Shown: one piece after another, positions 14,946 to 27,900 of the stretch
How the letters are laid out: every line of letters begins with the position of its first letter
How positions within the stretch are numbered: the stretch's first letter is position 1
Assembly: GCA_020137815.1 (NCBI GenBank)
Contig: CM035358.1
Coordinates: forward strand, 1,139,356 to 1,203,355
Reading direction: 5' to 3'
Length of the DNA: 64,000 nt
Source of the DNA: Hormiphora californensis
Lineage: Eukaryota > Ctenophora > Tentaculata > Cydippida > Pleurobrachiidae
Translations under genes and position numbers: made by a program
The notes under the pieces: model-generated
Database searches by the model: none
What the model was told of the DNA's origin: nothing
What the model saw: the letters and a program-made list of their open reading frames with translations, nothing else

Positions 14946-16976
14946 TTCGTTGTCAAGAAAAGGGCGAGACATGGCGACAGGTATTAAACCGGATTTCGTT
15001 GTCAAGAAAAGGGCGAGACATGGCGACAGGTATTAAACGAGGGAAGATATTTAACAGAAGCAGAAAGGGAGAGATAGGAAAATTAATAAAAAATGAAGAG
15101 AAAGTGGAGTGAGAAAGATCCCAGAAAAAATTGTTTTGGAGACGAAATTGTCACTCATGCATACACAATGAAATTGTAAGGGAGGGAAGTTAATCAACTG
15201 AGAGGACTGGGATATCAAATCTCACTAACCACACATATTCAATCTCTCTCACACACAATCACACAAATCTCTCTTTCTCGAGGCTTCTACAATACAACTA
15301 ATATTTTGGTTGTCAAGCTCACCTCCGAGAACATTGTCACAATTCCGCTTAAGATCCTCTGATAAGGATGTCTCCAGTTCCCCATAACGACGGGCAAACT
15401 CCACAATCCGGTTCAGATGTTCTTGCTCAACCGTTCCAAAATACTGGAAAAAAACGATTTGTATGAATATATTTAAATATTTGAATATTTAATACCTGGA
15501 TTCACTCCTATTCTGGTGACATGGCTCTACTATCTAGTAGTAAATAGCTCCAGAGAAGGGTCAAAGGAATAGTAAAGGATGAATAAACTATTAGCCCATG
15601 AAAGGACGAAGCATTATAACAGAGTATGTACATGTAAAACTTGTAGGATTATGATAACATATCGATTGAACATCTCCATACCACCCCTTGAAAAGCTAAG
15701 GGTAGTTGATTGCTAGAATGTACAATGTACTTTGCAACTTCCCCAACCCAGAACCCAGCTAAGACCACTAGTACATAACAATGTAAATGTACCTTACAAC
15801 CCTAAACCAGGCAAACTAGATTGCTAAAATGTTATAAATGTATACCTTGCAGCTTTCCACCATGTCTTCATTGTACTCCTCCTGGAGCTTGTTGTACTTC
15901 TCCACACTACTTTTATAGGTAGTTTCCGCAAGGGTGAATGCCTCCTGGCACTTGGTGTGCTTCTGTTGCAACCGCTCTAGCTCTTTCTCTGTAGCCTATA
16001 AATGGGTGGTGTTGTACTAACCGAGAGGTGTTAAAATAATAAAATGTTAGTTTGGTATAATTGGTGCTGTCAAAACTTTGAAAGAAAAGATAAAAGTCTA
16101 GACTTCTTTCTCAATCAAAGTCCTCTAAAATAACGAATTATTACCTTCCCCACGTTCTCTTCACTCTCAACAAGCTCCTTGTGACGCTGCTGATAGGTTC
16201 TCTTGCACTTGTCAACCTGATCTAGAGCACTGCGGACCTTGCTCAACACCGCTGAGGTCTTTACGACCACATTCTGCTCTTTAATCTGGATGAAAGATAA
16301 CTGGTATACGTTAACGAAAGTAAAGAAGTTATCGAACCCGAATTTAAACAATTGGCAATATAGGAGTCTGAGGAGAAAAGGGTTTATCTAAACGATTCGA
16401 TGCTCACCAGTTTTCCCGCTTTGTTGGTTGCCTCAATTTTGTAAGACCCAATATCAGAGCACAACTCCTTTATTTGAGAAGAGTAATCAAAGTGGATTTT
16501 GCTCATGCTGTCAATGTACTTCTTAACCACCTCCCAAATCGGTAAAAACGTCCTAAAATGGAGAGTTAAAGTTCAAGTTCAATTATATTTCTACACAATA
16601 TCCTTGTCAAGATTGTGTGTTGCGTTTTGCAAAGAGCAAAGCACTAAAACCGAAGTTGAATAGTTCGACTTTTATTAAGCAAGAGCTCACCCCACTGCGG
16701 TCACTGATGATGTTTTGTCCGAGAGACGGCGGAGTGATTTCGAGAAAGCTTCCTCGTAGTTCGCCCGCTCCCGTAAAATTTCATGAAATTCTTTGGCTGC
16801 AGTGACGCCATGTTTCATATTCGTTAGAAGCGCATCGTATCCCGCATTGTTTTCACCCTGTTAACGAGTAAATTGGGTTTAGAGATTGATTTTAACTGAG
16901 TTAACATAGATTAAACGACGCAAAACCCAGTTCTCACCCAGAAATAATGCTGAAATGCATCTCCAGCGGCGACCAT
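11129..16976 (-). CDS. F-BAR protein, FCHO type (N-terminal part)
   Basis: Eight exons on the minus strand: 16976-16938, 16857-16691, 16552-16408, 16285-16145, 15995-15846, 15443-15323, 14372-14228, 11398-11129. All junctions are GT-AG and phases agree, giving 392 residues open at the 3' side. The N-terminus carries [15 protein letters not shown] and [14 protein letters not shown], the signature of the FCHO F-BAR domain (a membrane-bending coiled-coil dimer that marks early clathrin-coated pits). A further conserved part is LPIWEV followed by a heptad-rich stretch through about residue 290. The last exon is a Pro/Ser-rich linker ([21 protein letters not shown]). FCHO proteins normally finish with a mu-homology domain; none was found in 9178-11128 and the 100-N gap follows. 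Start: the ATG at 16976 lies 13 residues before the conserved FWGE, as in the family. FES/CIP4-type F-BAR proteins are the alternative but fit the NMKHG motif less well. Confidence 0.85.
11756..11876. repeat. (GA)n microsatellite
   Basis: About 120 bp of GA units in the long FCHO intron. Confidence 0.9.
11990..12045. repeat. (CT)n microsatellite
   Basis: CT tract facing the GA tract 110 bp upstream, so the two could pair as a hairpin in a transcript. Confidence 0.85.
12147..12928. mobile_element. Foldback/MITE with TAGGGTAAACCGGGGCAA ends
   Basis: The left end TAGGGTAAACCGGGGC is repeated in inverse at the right end (GCCCCGGTTTACCCTA). Taking the outer TA as target duplication gives a 778-bp element typical in form of Tc1/mariner-type non-autonomous DNA transposons, but a two-base duplication is weak evidence. 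Inside, the decamer TTCGAATTGC followed by CCCGGT, or its complement, recurs at least five times. No transposase frame. It sits in the long FCHO intron. Confidence 0.6.
13722..13755. repeat. Palindrome of the CTCCTTCATAAAA motif
   Basis: TATGAAGGAG and CTCCTTCATA face each other across a short spacer. The half-motif recurs at 29803, 29826, 29849, 37590, 37613 and, inverted, 52040. Confidence 0.6.
14878..14941. repeat. (GA)n microsatellite
   Basis: Pure GA tract in an FCHO intron. Confidence 0.9.
14946..15038. repeat. Recent tandem duplication of about 52 bp
   Basis: Two copies of a 43-bp core starting TCGTTGTCAAGAAAAGGGCG differ by almost nothing and follow the GA tract directly. Intronic. 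Confidence 0.85.
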
Positions 16977-17217
16977 AGGTTCCCCAGTTTAGAAGGCGTG
17001 TTCTGGGGTGTCTGTTGTCTATGAACGCATATGATTTGATTGTATGTAGGAGCACAGAGGTCGGTCAAGTAGAGTCAAACGTTTAAAAACTTTGTGTTCC
17101 GAAAACAAAAATGACTTTTTGAGCTTAAAATTTCATATCAGTTCTTAATTGCGAACCGCGCACGCCGCGCTGTATTTTTTAGTGCGCGTCATTTATTTGC
17201 GCGCACAAAGTACACCC

Positions 17218-17253
17218 TTGTCAGCGCTTTACAGTCTTAGCGCGCTGACAAGA
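17218..17253. promoter_or_regulatory. GC-rich inverted repeat upstream of the FCHO-like gene
   Basis: CTTGTCAGCGC and GCGCTGACAAG are perfect complements separated by 14 bp, in a CpG-containing patch (17155-17275) about 250 bp before the FCHO start codon. Position suggests a promoter element; function is inference. Confidence 0.4.
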
Positions 17254-17963
17254 CCGCGGGAATGAGATTCCATTTTCAATTTTGTTTCGTTATTCGGGGC
17301 TCATTGTTTTGTAGGGGTGCCCGGTACAAAATTGTTGTCAATTATTTAACAATTAGCCATGTCATTGCTCCCATCCGCGTCCTTTTTCCTAGTCACTGAC
17401 TCGTACAGTAGTATAATATCTTCCCGAGCTATCGATCAGGAAGTTGCCAAATTGAGGATCTAAACTGAGGTCAGTGTCACATGAGTATTGAGTCTATAAT
17501 TCCCTCTATTGGCTACTGCTGCTATTTGTTAGCTAGGTTACTGCAGTACATCTCAGTGTGTGCCTGTTTAATATGCTCACTGCTGCAACGAGTCTGCATC
17601 CTAATAGGGTTAAGGGTCTTTAAGTTAAACTCTCTCATTTTGACATTTATCATCATCTTTTTAGACTTCTCATTTGTCCTTGTACCTCATGTACAATGTA
17701 CCTAGCGTGATCCAGTGAGGAGAGAGTTCGTTAGATGCAGACAGGCACTATAGAAACGGACGGTAGAGAGCTAGAGAGGGGAACAACAGAATGTGAGAGA
17801 GAGGGAGAGAGCGGAGAGACATAATCGTTTCCTAGATCCAGAACTCGGAGAGAGAGAGCTCACAGTGTGGTATACAGCTGTCTGTGCGAGTACAGTGATA
17901 TGTTCTAATTGCCCTCCCTCTCTCGATTCAGATGCATCATTTAGATACAAATAATTCCTTTGC

Positions 17964-18052
17964 TTCTTGACTCCTATCTGTTTCGCTTTCCTTCTTGACT
18001 CCTATCTGTTTCGCTTTCCTTCTTGGCTCCTATCTGTTTCGCTTTCCTTCCT
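17964..18052. repeat. 31-bp minisatellite, three copies
   Basis: Unit contains CTCCTATCTGTTTCGCTTTC. The three copies differ at only one or two positions. Confidence 0.85.
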
Positions 18053-19976
18053 AAGTTGAGTCTTTGTCCCTTTTTTGTTTCCTTCACTATTTTTCTTTCC
18101 GTCAGCTCTGTTTGTACCTTCTCTTGTCCCTTCTCTTTCTTGTCTTTCTAACTTATAGGCTCACATATATTGACATGCACAGGGGACATTATGGAAGGAA
18201 CCGAAAAGAAGAGAGATTGAATTTGGGCTAGAGAGGGAAAGTGAATCTAGGCGAGGGAGAGAGAAAGGGGGGTCTGGAATGTGCGTGTGTGTTGAATGCC
18301 ATGTAGGAGCTTGGGGCAGAGCGGGTTCTACATAACTGCTTCTGAAAATAAAATTATCTTTCCTCGCTTTTTTCGTCTTAACCTTTGCATTAAATTTTAT
18401 CGTCTCGTCTGATATAATTGCTTGGACGGTCTGGGTGGCTGGGAAGTGGCTGAGGCTTTAGGAGAGTTCTCCTCTGATGATGATTTATCAGGACATTATA
18501 GGACATTACAGGACATTAGGCCAGGGGGAGGGGGTAGGGTGTTCCTGGCTAACCTAATTCTTGATACCATGATATCATGCTATTCAGGAAATATTATACC
18601 AAAATGACCTTATATTCTCATCTCTCTCTAACTCTACCTAACCGTCCATTATGTTGGGTCTTTGAAAATCTCAAAATTTTAGAATTAGGTTTAGATTTTC
18701 AAAAACCTAGCTAGAATGCTGGAAATCTAATTTTGTATGTGACCAGATGTGAGGTACAAGCTCTGAGAAATGAATGTCTTTGTCAGAAAGTTGTCCTGTC
18801 CCCACCCCGGAAGTTGGCCGTTAGCATGAATAAGAGTTCCTGTGTGCTGTTCAGAGATTGTTTACAGACCTCTATTATTGTCTTCTCAGCACACACTGAA
18901 CATAACTGAACATCTAACAACAAACAACATGAGTTTATATGAGTCTGTCCGGCCTTTGTTTTTAAGACCATATGCTCTCCATGGCTCTTTGACGTGTGTA
19001 ATAAATCACTTTCTTTCCTTTTCATTTATACCTTCACTGAATGTTATATTACAGAATGTTATATACCATCTCAAGTTGCTAGTAGAGAGTAATGACGTGT
19101 TGTTCCGCGGTTGTTCGGGACATTCGGGGAAGAGAGGGAGCTTTGTTTTGTTTTGGTGGTGGGGAGGAAGGGGGTCCCCGGGTCTCTGGAATTCCTGGCT
19201 TCGTTCCAGAGAGCTGTTCATGTTGCGGTGCAGCTCATTAGTACCAACCTCCTTCTTCACTGGGGTTCCTCTTGTTATGTTCTAACCCTCCTTTACGGGG
19301 GCGCGCGAAATACAGTCTAGCTAGGCAAGGTTCCTCATTCTTATTCCTCCTCATCTATGAACTATAGAGGTCAGGTACCCCATCTCCGATCCTGTTTAAA
19401 TGCCCTGTTTCTTCTTTATGATCACTGATCAGACAGAACTTGAGCTCTTTACTTTCTACTATAACACACTGCTATCCTATCCTACCAAGCCGCAAGCGCT
19501 ATTCAATGGTAGCAGTTGCAGCATTTTATATTTGCAGTCTATCACTAGTTAACCCTGCAAACTGAGATGCCCCCATCTTTCCCGGTCCCCCTCTCTCTCT
19601 ATTTCCTTCTCTCAACTTTTGTTTAGCTCATCAGGGTTGTCTCTACTCTCTTTGTCTCTACTCTCTTAGAGTCAAAGTGGTCTTAGCTCGATGTGTGTAG
19701 AGTCTTATACAGACTCTATAACAGTGTAAACTCTATGTGGGTGTAATTGTATAGAGGGGAGGTGCAGCAGCATAAAGGACTAAAACGTAAAACTATAATA
19801 GCTATAAAGTATTGTCTAGTTTATGACCCATTATATGTGTTCAATTTTTCTTTTTTTTATACACCAATTCATCCACCACTACACATTTTAGTAGAGTGGA
19901 GCTAGAAAAAGCATAGGAAGCTTTTCGGTACTTCTTTGTGTGTTTTACTTAGTTGGCTCTCCGCCATTGTACTTTG

Positions 19977-20168
<192 letters not shown>

Positions 20169-22618
20169 GAGTTGAGGTACTTTACAGCACTCTTCTTTGC
20201 TTGTTAGTGTATAATTATTGTACTCTCACACACGATCTTTACAAATCTATCAGAATCTTACCTACTTTAGCTTTAATAGGTTATTCGGTAGGGATGATCG
20301 TCGACGCTGGACGCCCCATATATTCGAGAGCTATAACAGGCGAGACAGAAGGAACCATATGGTACCATAGTTTTATTTGGCTATCAACGAATTAATGGTT
20401 TTCTCACCGCGTCGTTTTCCTGGCTAATTTGCCACTTCCCCCTCTTTCTCACCATTTACAAATCTTCCCTCCCTTCTCCTCTATCTTCCCATCTGCATCT
20501 CCCTCTCCCCTGCTCCCTTCTCCTCTTATATTCCTCCCTGTATCATTGGATAGTTGAGACTCTCTGTTTGTTTTTCATTTCCCTTCCTATCCGGGTTAGC
20601 GCTGCATCTCTCCATCTCCCTATGCATCTCCCATCTTTCTGTTTGTCACATCAAGATTCAAGATAGTTATTAAGTTTAGACTTTAGGTTCACGACTCAGT
20701 TTCTGCTGAGTTTGAAACTGAGTTCATGGGTTGGTTACGAAGTTACCCCTTGCTAGCGCGCGCGAAGGTCGCCCGAGTGTGAGGTGTCTTCGATACCAAG
20801 TTCATGGGGTCTCTGATAGTTATACTCCCTGAATGACGTGCCATATCGATGACATCACTAAATACTGCTATGACGTCACTGTGGTGATAGCAGCCCTCAT
20901 TATGTATCCGGTATGAATTAGTTACCACCAAATATGGGAGCAGGGGGGTCATATTCCCCTTCTTGTGCAGATCACGTGACCTCTCTCTCCCTTCATTCCT
21001 GGGAGAGAGAATGGAATTCGATTTGTAATCTAACCTACCCACTCCATTCATCATTCCTTCCATCTCTCCCTCTCGGGTCTCTGTTCTTCTCTCTCGTTTT
21101 CAGACACCTTTCTCTCTCTCTGTCCACTTGGCTCCCTCCCTCTCGTTTTCAGACGCCTCACCGGATATTCCCCCGCCATTTGCTGCTCTATATGACTGCT
21201 GGTGTGTGAATTACACTGGCAGGGTGGAGTTTCAGATGTATTTCATAGTTCATTGTAGTTATGCTTGATCCAATTACATAGCTTTTGGTATCGGTCATAA
21301 GCGCTTTGAAATATTCCTGAAACTTCAAAGATGCACTCTTTATGTTTATACCATAATGTATGTAGAATCGCAAGCATATCTCAGATATGTCAATTTTAAA
21401 AAGTGTACATAATACTTTTCTTTCTTTCTCGTGGCTTTATAAGCCGATGTTCTTGAGAGATTTCAGCTGTTTTGATTTGCTACCAATTACCTCTTTACTA
21501 ATTAACTAGTTTTCCTTCAACTATTGATTGACTAGACTCCTTCGTCAATCAAGTAAGGACCTTAGCAACCAAACACTGGATATATAAGGGTCTTGTCACA
21601 GTATTGGACTGTTTGTACAAGCTCTACAAGCCCCCCATTCCTCAGTGTGTCATTATAACCCAATGTGTAAACAACTATAGTCGTTAGTTTTGCGGGGTAA
21701 ATAGAGCTCCCTCTTCCTCTTTGAATCCACAACAATTGTGGAATAGTGAATGGCCGGGTCATATTGTATCCTCTTTCTGGAATTCCCTTTGTCAGTAACA
21801 AGCACCCTTTCTTTGGGTGCTTGTGGCTGTACAAAGTATACAAAGTACAGACCCCCTTTCTCCTTCTTGATGTTCTACCCACAACTAGATAGCTAGAAAC
21901 CCCCACCCTTTCTAGCTCCAGCCGTCTAGTTGCAGTTGCTATCGTCTCAACGTCCCTACCCGCTCTTGCAGCTGTAGAGGGTGCACCCAATTTCATGTGT
22001 ATGATGGTCTAACAAGATGAGCTGTATTGCATCACTTTCTTCTGCAGCAGATCTCATTACTTCTTTAGAGCGAGATATATACTGAGCTGTGTGGGAGGAG
22101 AAGCACCTCGCCCTATACCAGTCCGATAATCAGCTTTTCTAGAAAACTAGCTCACACCCTAAAGTATTTCACCTGTGTGTTTGTAATTTAGTATGCTGGG
22201 AATTCTAACGTTATTGGTGTCTGTTGGCAGTGAATATAAACCAACCAATGCATAATCCAGACTTCAGATTACCATGTCATAAATTTTTTAAACACTGGGC
22301 TATAACAGCTGTTTTGACAGTGTATTATATCTTGTTCAGACTGTCTCAATTCTTACACCCCCACGGACCCCTGAAAGCACCAGTATGACGTGTTCACGGG
22401 AGAGATGATAAAGGCACCGGTGACAGTGTAACAAGTCATGTCCAGTATATCATCGCCGCACCTGGCTACTTCTCTGTAACTCAATCTAGTACAGCAGCTT
22501 TCCAGACCGAGATGATCAGAGTATATATCTCTCTCAGAGACTCTGCTTGATCAAAGAGAAGGGGGCTAGCTGATCAAGCTTGATCTTTCCACCTGCTACC
22601 TCCTCCTATGATCCAGTC

Positions 22619-23043
22619 TCTTTCTCTCTCTCTCTCTCTTCTCCTCTCTCCCTCTCCCCTTTTCTCTCTTCCTTCTCTCTCTCCTCTCCTCTTCTCTTCT
22701 CTCTTTCCTCTCTCCCCCCTCTCCTTCTCTCGTCTCCTCTCTCTCCTCTCTCCTCCCTCCCTACTCTCTTTCTCTACCATGTACCTTTTGGTTTAAACGA
22801 GAAAATCTCTTTACAAAATGGAACTCGGCGTCCAATTCTCTTCCCCCTGATCCTTCTTTTGTGTAAAAAGAATAAATCCCGATGCCTTTTATCGTATGGT
22901 AGTAAAGCTGTCATTCTCAATCTTCCCGGTCTCCTCCTCTCTCTAACGCTATGTTCCAAACTTCCCTGCTCCTTCGGGGTTCTATCTTCTTCTCAACGGT
23001 CCTCTCTCTCCTCTCCTCTCTCTCTCTCTCTCTCTCTTCTCTC
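22619..23043. repeat. CT-rich region
   Basis: Two polypyrimidine blocks (22619-22773 and 23003-23043) with more complex sequence between. Frames of Ser-Leu or Arg-Glu type are artefacts. Confidence 0.7.
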
Positions 23044-23740
23044 CTTCACCGCTTTAAAACGGGATAAATTCATTTAACAAAGGAAATATGGTAATTGCTT
23101 AATTGGTTTCTTTAGTTAAGAAAGGGATAGATAAACCCTTTTGCAGTATAGAGTAAATTTTAATAAAGCTTGGGGTCTTAAATTGCCTGAACCAATTATA
23201 GTTGCCTTTTTTTTTATTCTTTTTTATTTTTCTAGGTATTTTTTCAGCCAACGGGAAAGTATAAAAACTTTTTTTACTAAGTAGGCCAAAAGGGGGTTAT
23301 CAAAAATGGGAATTAGAATTTGGCGCAAAAAATTGTGGCCGGGGTTACTATGGGTTTTAAAACCAAAAAATTTTTTCTTTTTCTTTTTTTAAATGCCCCC
23401 GCTTTTCCCTGAAAAGTTAGTGAGAGGCCAGGGAGTCTCTTGGATAAAAATAAATAAAGAAAGGAAGAGCAAAGATATCTCAACCACTAAGTTTATGTCC
23501 TACTATACAACAGCTTACAGCTTGTAGTTAGTAGTATTTAGAGGCTTTGTCTGCTGCATGCCTCTATTTTAGTACCCCATGACCTCAAGAGTCCTCAGTT
23601 CTCACTTCTCCCTTTATACTTTGTTTTCGTTTGCTCCAGATGTAATACAAACACACAGAATCAGATATATTATACCCATGATATAGGCCATGGCGCGGGC
23701 GCCTCATGGAACTTACCCGTAATACATTCTTCTCTCTCTA

Positions 23741-23818
23741 TCCCTCTCCCTGGACCTCTCTCCCTGACCTTCTCTCCCTGACCCTCTCTCCCTGGACCTC
23801 TCTCCCTGGACCTCTCTT
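23741..23818. repeat. About 17-bp minisatellite
   Basis: Four to five copies of CTCTCTCCCTGGACC-like units. Confidence 0.7.
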
Positions 23819-24327
23819 GACTATTCCCAGTTCCCTATTCGTGTTGTGCTTACTTCTCCATTGCTTAAATCTTGACCAACCTTAATGAAACTTCTATGTA
23901 TATAGTGTAGACTGCTCTAACTTAGATTTCTCTAACTTAGATAATATACTGAATGCTTGTGGTCAGTTCACGTTTTCTGATTTTTTTCTCAGCTTCTTTT
24001 CGTAACTTTCTTATTTCTCCAGCAAGATTTATGGTACAATAAGACGTGAGAAAAAGGAAGAGGAAACAAACACGTTACTGAAATAAGAGGTATTTTATTT
24101 TGATCGTCATTTTGAATTTCTTAACTTGATACAACCGTTCTCTCCCTCTCTTCTCACTGTCACGTCACTAGAATCATAGCTGAGCTGTCAATGCTGCGGT
24201 TGACGGTTGTCTTACAATCTGATCGGCGTTTTAAAATGTGACAGCCGCCGCACTGGTGAAACAGAATATGCTCAATTTCACTGTTGATGGAATATGTTTA
24301 CCTAGCTATGATGAAACGCTCAGAGTG

Positions 24328-24328
24328 A

Positions 24329-24382
<54 letters not shown>
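24328..24382. repeat. (GA)n microsatellite upstream of the giant gene
   Basis: GA tract about 250 bp before the first candidate start codon at 24629. Confidence 0.85.
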
Positions 24383-24385
<3 letters not shown>

Positions 24386-24628
24386 TCAGAGAGAAAGAAT
24401 GTGTAAAACGTAGTGTTATCCAAACAAACACAACACTGAATTCTGTGTGTGCTATATACCGTTACGTGTGCTCTCTGCTATACTTGCTTGAACCAGCATC
24501 GAAAATTGTTTCACAGCTGTACTACTCAGCGCCCCATGCTCCCGGCCGTTGTACTACAATCTTCACAGAGGATAATTCCCAGAAGTGTTTCCCTCGTCTA
24601 GGGATCAGGGATATCGAATCCCAGCTAA

Positions 24629-24997
24629 ATGACCAGCAGTAGTGACCGATCAGAAACATCCTCTTCTTCTTCTTCTTCCATCCTCTCTATCCAGTTCTAG
24701 CCGGCAGCAATCTGAACAGAGGAGCTACTCTCCAGTGTATGAGGAGGAGCAGAACTGAGGACCACTCGCATGATGGTGAAAGTGCTCATGAGGTGACCCA
24801 GGATAGTTCCAATCAGGATCAAAGTGATCAGGAACTCTGGCAGTGGCAGTACGAATGTGACCCATTTTGGGGCGGAATCAACCTCAACTCGGTCCCCCTC
24901 CCCACAGAGCGCATCTTCGTCATCTAAACGCACAAAATCAACATCATCATCATCATCTTCCTCTAAGAAACAGAAGGGAGTTACTGCAGTGGTAGTG
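24629..24997 (+). CDS. Candidate N-terminal extension of the giant gene, frame broken
   Basis: The frame of the giant exon is open back to 24794 but has no ATG before 24998. Yet protein-like, Ser/Gln/Glu-rich sequence continues upstream, each part in the next frame: ATG at 24629 (MTSSSDRSETSSS), then SRQQSEQRSYSPVYEEEQ ending at TGA 24756, then EDHSHDGESAHEVTQDSS, then SGSGSTNVTHFG in the giant frame. Each step is +1 (frames 2, 0, 1, 2), as if single bases had been inserted near 24680, 24756 and 24833. Either these are assembly errors and the real start is 24629, or it is 5' UTR and the start is 24998. Confidence 0.45.
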
Positions 24998-27900
24998 ATG
25001 AGTGAGGAGGGGGTGTCAAGGATTGTCGCCACTCAAAGTAGCTCTGAACAAAGTGAAGATGTCACCAGCTCCAGTCGATCTTCACGAAAATCAGAATCTA
25101 GCAGCAAGTCGTCAAGGAAAGAGAAGTCAGAATCTCGCAAGTCTACCAGAAGCGAGAAGTCCGTATCAAGCAAGTCCTCAAGAAAAAGCGAGAAATCGGA
25201 ATCATCTAGGTCTCGATCTTCGTCTGAAAAGCATTCTGAAAAATCATCAAGTAGACATTCTTCAAAAAGCAAATCAAAGAAATCGACAGTATCCATATAC
25301 AGCGATGACTCGTACCAATATAATCACACTGATGACTTGATTTCCCCTGAGCCTAGCATCCAAACATCGGTATCAGCTGCATCTGAAGTGAAGGATGAGA
25401 TAAAGGAATTGGGTAGTACCCTCCTCAGATCTCTCTCCCAGAACAGTCTCCCCAATGTGAAGAGTTCCCCCAGTTTCACCGGATCACCTGCTGAGGATGA
25501 TTTTACGGAGGAGAACTCGGTGTTTACCGAGGAGTCAAGGTCGAAATCAGAGGAGTCCAGATCAGATAAGAAGGGAAGTTCGGGAGGTAAGAGTGGGACA
25601 AGTATTGAAATTAGTGGTAGCTCAGTCCATCCTGTAAGATCGCACAATACATCGACTGGGGTATCCGAGGAGAACGATGAAAAATTTGATGAAGGAGCGT
25701 CAGATGATGATGATGAAGGATCAATGATCGTTTACTCTCATGATGACAGTGATCAAGATTCAGTGATCCTCCACGACAGTGAGGTTGACATTCAAGAAGT
25801 GTCTAGTCATTCCTACAAGCAGTACCTCCAACACGATGATGATGAGGAGAGTAGTAGTGAGAGTGAGGATGTGGTAGATATTCAGCAGGTAGTACACCAT
25901 GCAGCACCAGACCACGTTTCTGATCCTTCACAACACACCATGGATGGTCCGACCACCACTCGGTCACAAAGCCCCGACCAGGATGAAAGTGAGTCACGTG
26001 ACAGAGAGAACAGAGAACAGAGTCCCGATGACCGGTTGGAAAGTGGCAGTGAGGGTCAACTATCGATCAGCGTGGAGGATATCACTCAAGATGAGGGTGT
26101 GAGCGTAACAGACATCTCCAACGACAGCCACAACCCAGACAACCTCGAGTTCTATTACGACGAGTATCGGTCCCCCATTGCAGTTTATATTCAGTCCCCC
26201 ACCAAGAGTCAAGTCACAATAACATACAGTAAAAAGTCCCACATATCATGGACCGAGACCGCTAGTAGCAGCACCTCCATGAGTCACAGTCAGCCTGAGA
26301 TCCAGGGCGAGGAGGGTGGTGGGATGAGTGAGGGCGAGGTGGTTAGTGAGAGTGAGGAGGAAGAAGAGATAGAAGAGGTGGAACTACAACAGAGTCAACA
26401 TCCAGAAGAAGAAGAAGATGATGATGTTCCATCCAGTTACCATCCCAGTTGGGACTTTCCCTCCGAACATCATAGTTCCCTTCCAGTCCTACTGACCTCA
26501 ATAATAATTGACCCTGAGGATGAGGATGAACCATCCACATCTGAAAGTGGTGCCTATACCCCGGGCTTCACACTACACAGTGGCTCTTCCATCACCGCTG
26601 CTACCGATTCGGAGGAGATTGCCTACTTTGGGCCTGAATCAACCGTTACCACCAGCAAGGGCCTCCTTCAACTAGCCTCTGCCACCTCTCTCACAGAATC
26701 TGTCCTTGATTCAGAGTTGTATGACGACACCACGGTGCTGAAGGAGGAGATTGCAGCTGCTAAGAGCTCCCATAGTATCGTCCTTGAGACGGCCATGAAG
26801 ATTCTCCACTCTAAGAGTTCAGAGAACGTAGCGACGCTAGTTCAGGACCTTGAGAGAACGTTAGATGCCAGTGATTACCCAGTACCCGATGAGATAGATC
26901 CTCTGACTGAGGACCAGAAAAAGGTGATAGAAACAGCCGAGAAGATGTTGGAGAACAGGGGTGAGAGTGAGCTAGGTGATCTTTACCAGATGTTGATTCA
27001 GAATGCGGGAGAGGTTGATGAAGACACAGCGATTGAGAGGGTTCTGAGTTTGATATCAGCTAGCGATAGTGCCACCTCCGCTGCAACAGACGAACTGACG
27101 GAGATATTGAGTTTCTGCAGATCCACCCTTCAGGACAAGAAGAGTCAGTTCATGAAGGCGAGGGAGAAGTTGGCTGGGAGGTTGAGTGCAGAACCATTCT
27201 ATGATCCTGAGAAGGACCCAATTAGGAGGAGAATTAGTCAGGTTAGGGAGTCGAACGAGGGAGATCTGGGGGCCGTTAGTGCTCGATACCACGAGGCACA
27301 GGAGAATCTAAAACGAGAGTTTGAGAGAGATGCTGAGATGATCAGGGGGTATCAGACTGTCATCCTGCCAGTGAGAGACTCAGCAGCCTGGGCCGCTCTA
27401 CGGTCCCTCCTCTCCGCAGAGTACCCACCTGAGGAAGTGGATTATATCATGAGAACGGGGCGGAGATTCCAGGTCCCCCGGAAACCTGCCCCTCCTGAAC
27501 CTGAGAAGAAATCCCCGGCTAGGAACTGGGATCATGTTAGGAAGCTAGTAGCACAGAGACAGCAGCCCAGGACTAGAAGGATAGAGTTGGAGGGAGAGGT
27601 ATGCGATATACCGGATCACATCGCTAGGAGAATGATTGAGTCCCAGAAGAGGCAGGAGGCGAGGAGGTTAGAGATTGAACAGGGGGAGATCTGTCAGGTT
27701 CCAAGAGATGTTGAGAAAAGGATGTATAATGCTGCAAAGAAGATACGGAAGATGGTGAGTTATTCGAACAAGTTTGCTGAGATTGTGAGGGCGCAGAAGA
27801 AACGGGCTGAGGAGGAGGAGGAGAGGAGATTAGAAGAAGAGGCCGCTCGGGAAGAAGCAAGGAAGAAAGAAGAAGAAGAAAAGAAGAGGATAGAGGAAGA

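Noticed and set aside
21562-21996. 144-codon minus-strand frame
   Set aside because: No domain, signal or splice context; composition is not clearly coding, and the region has no neighbouring exon.
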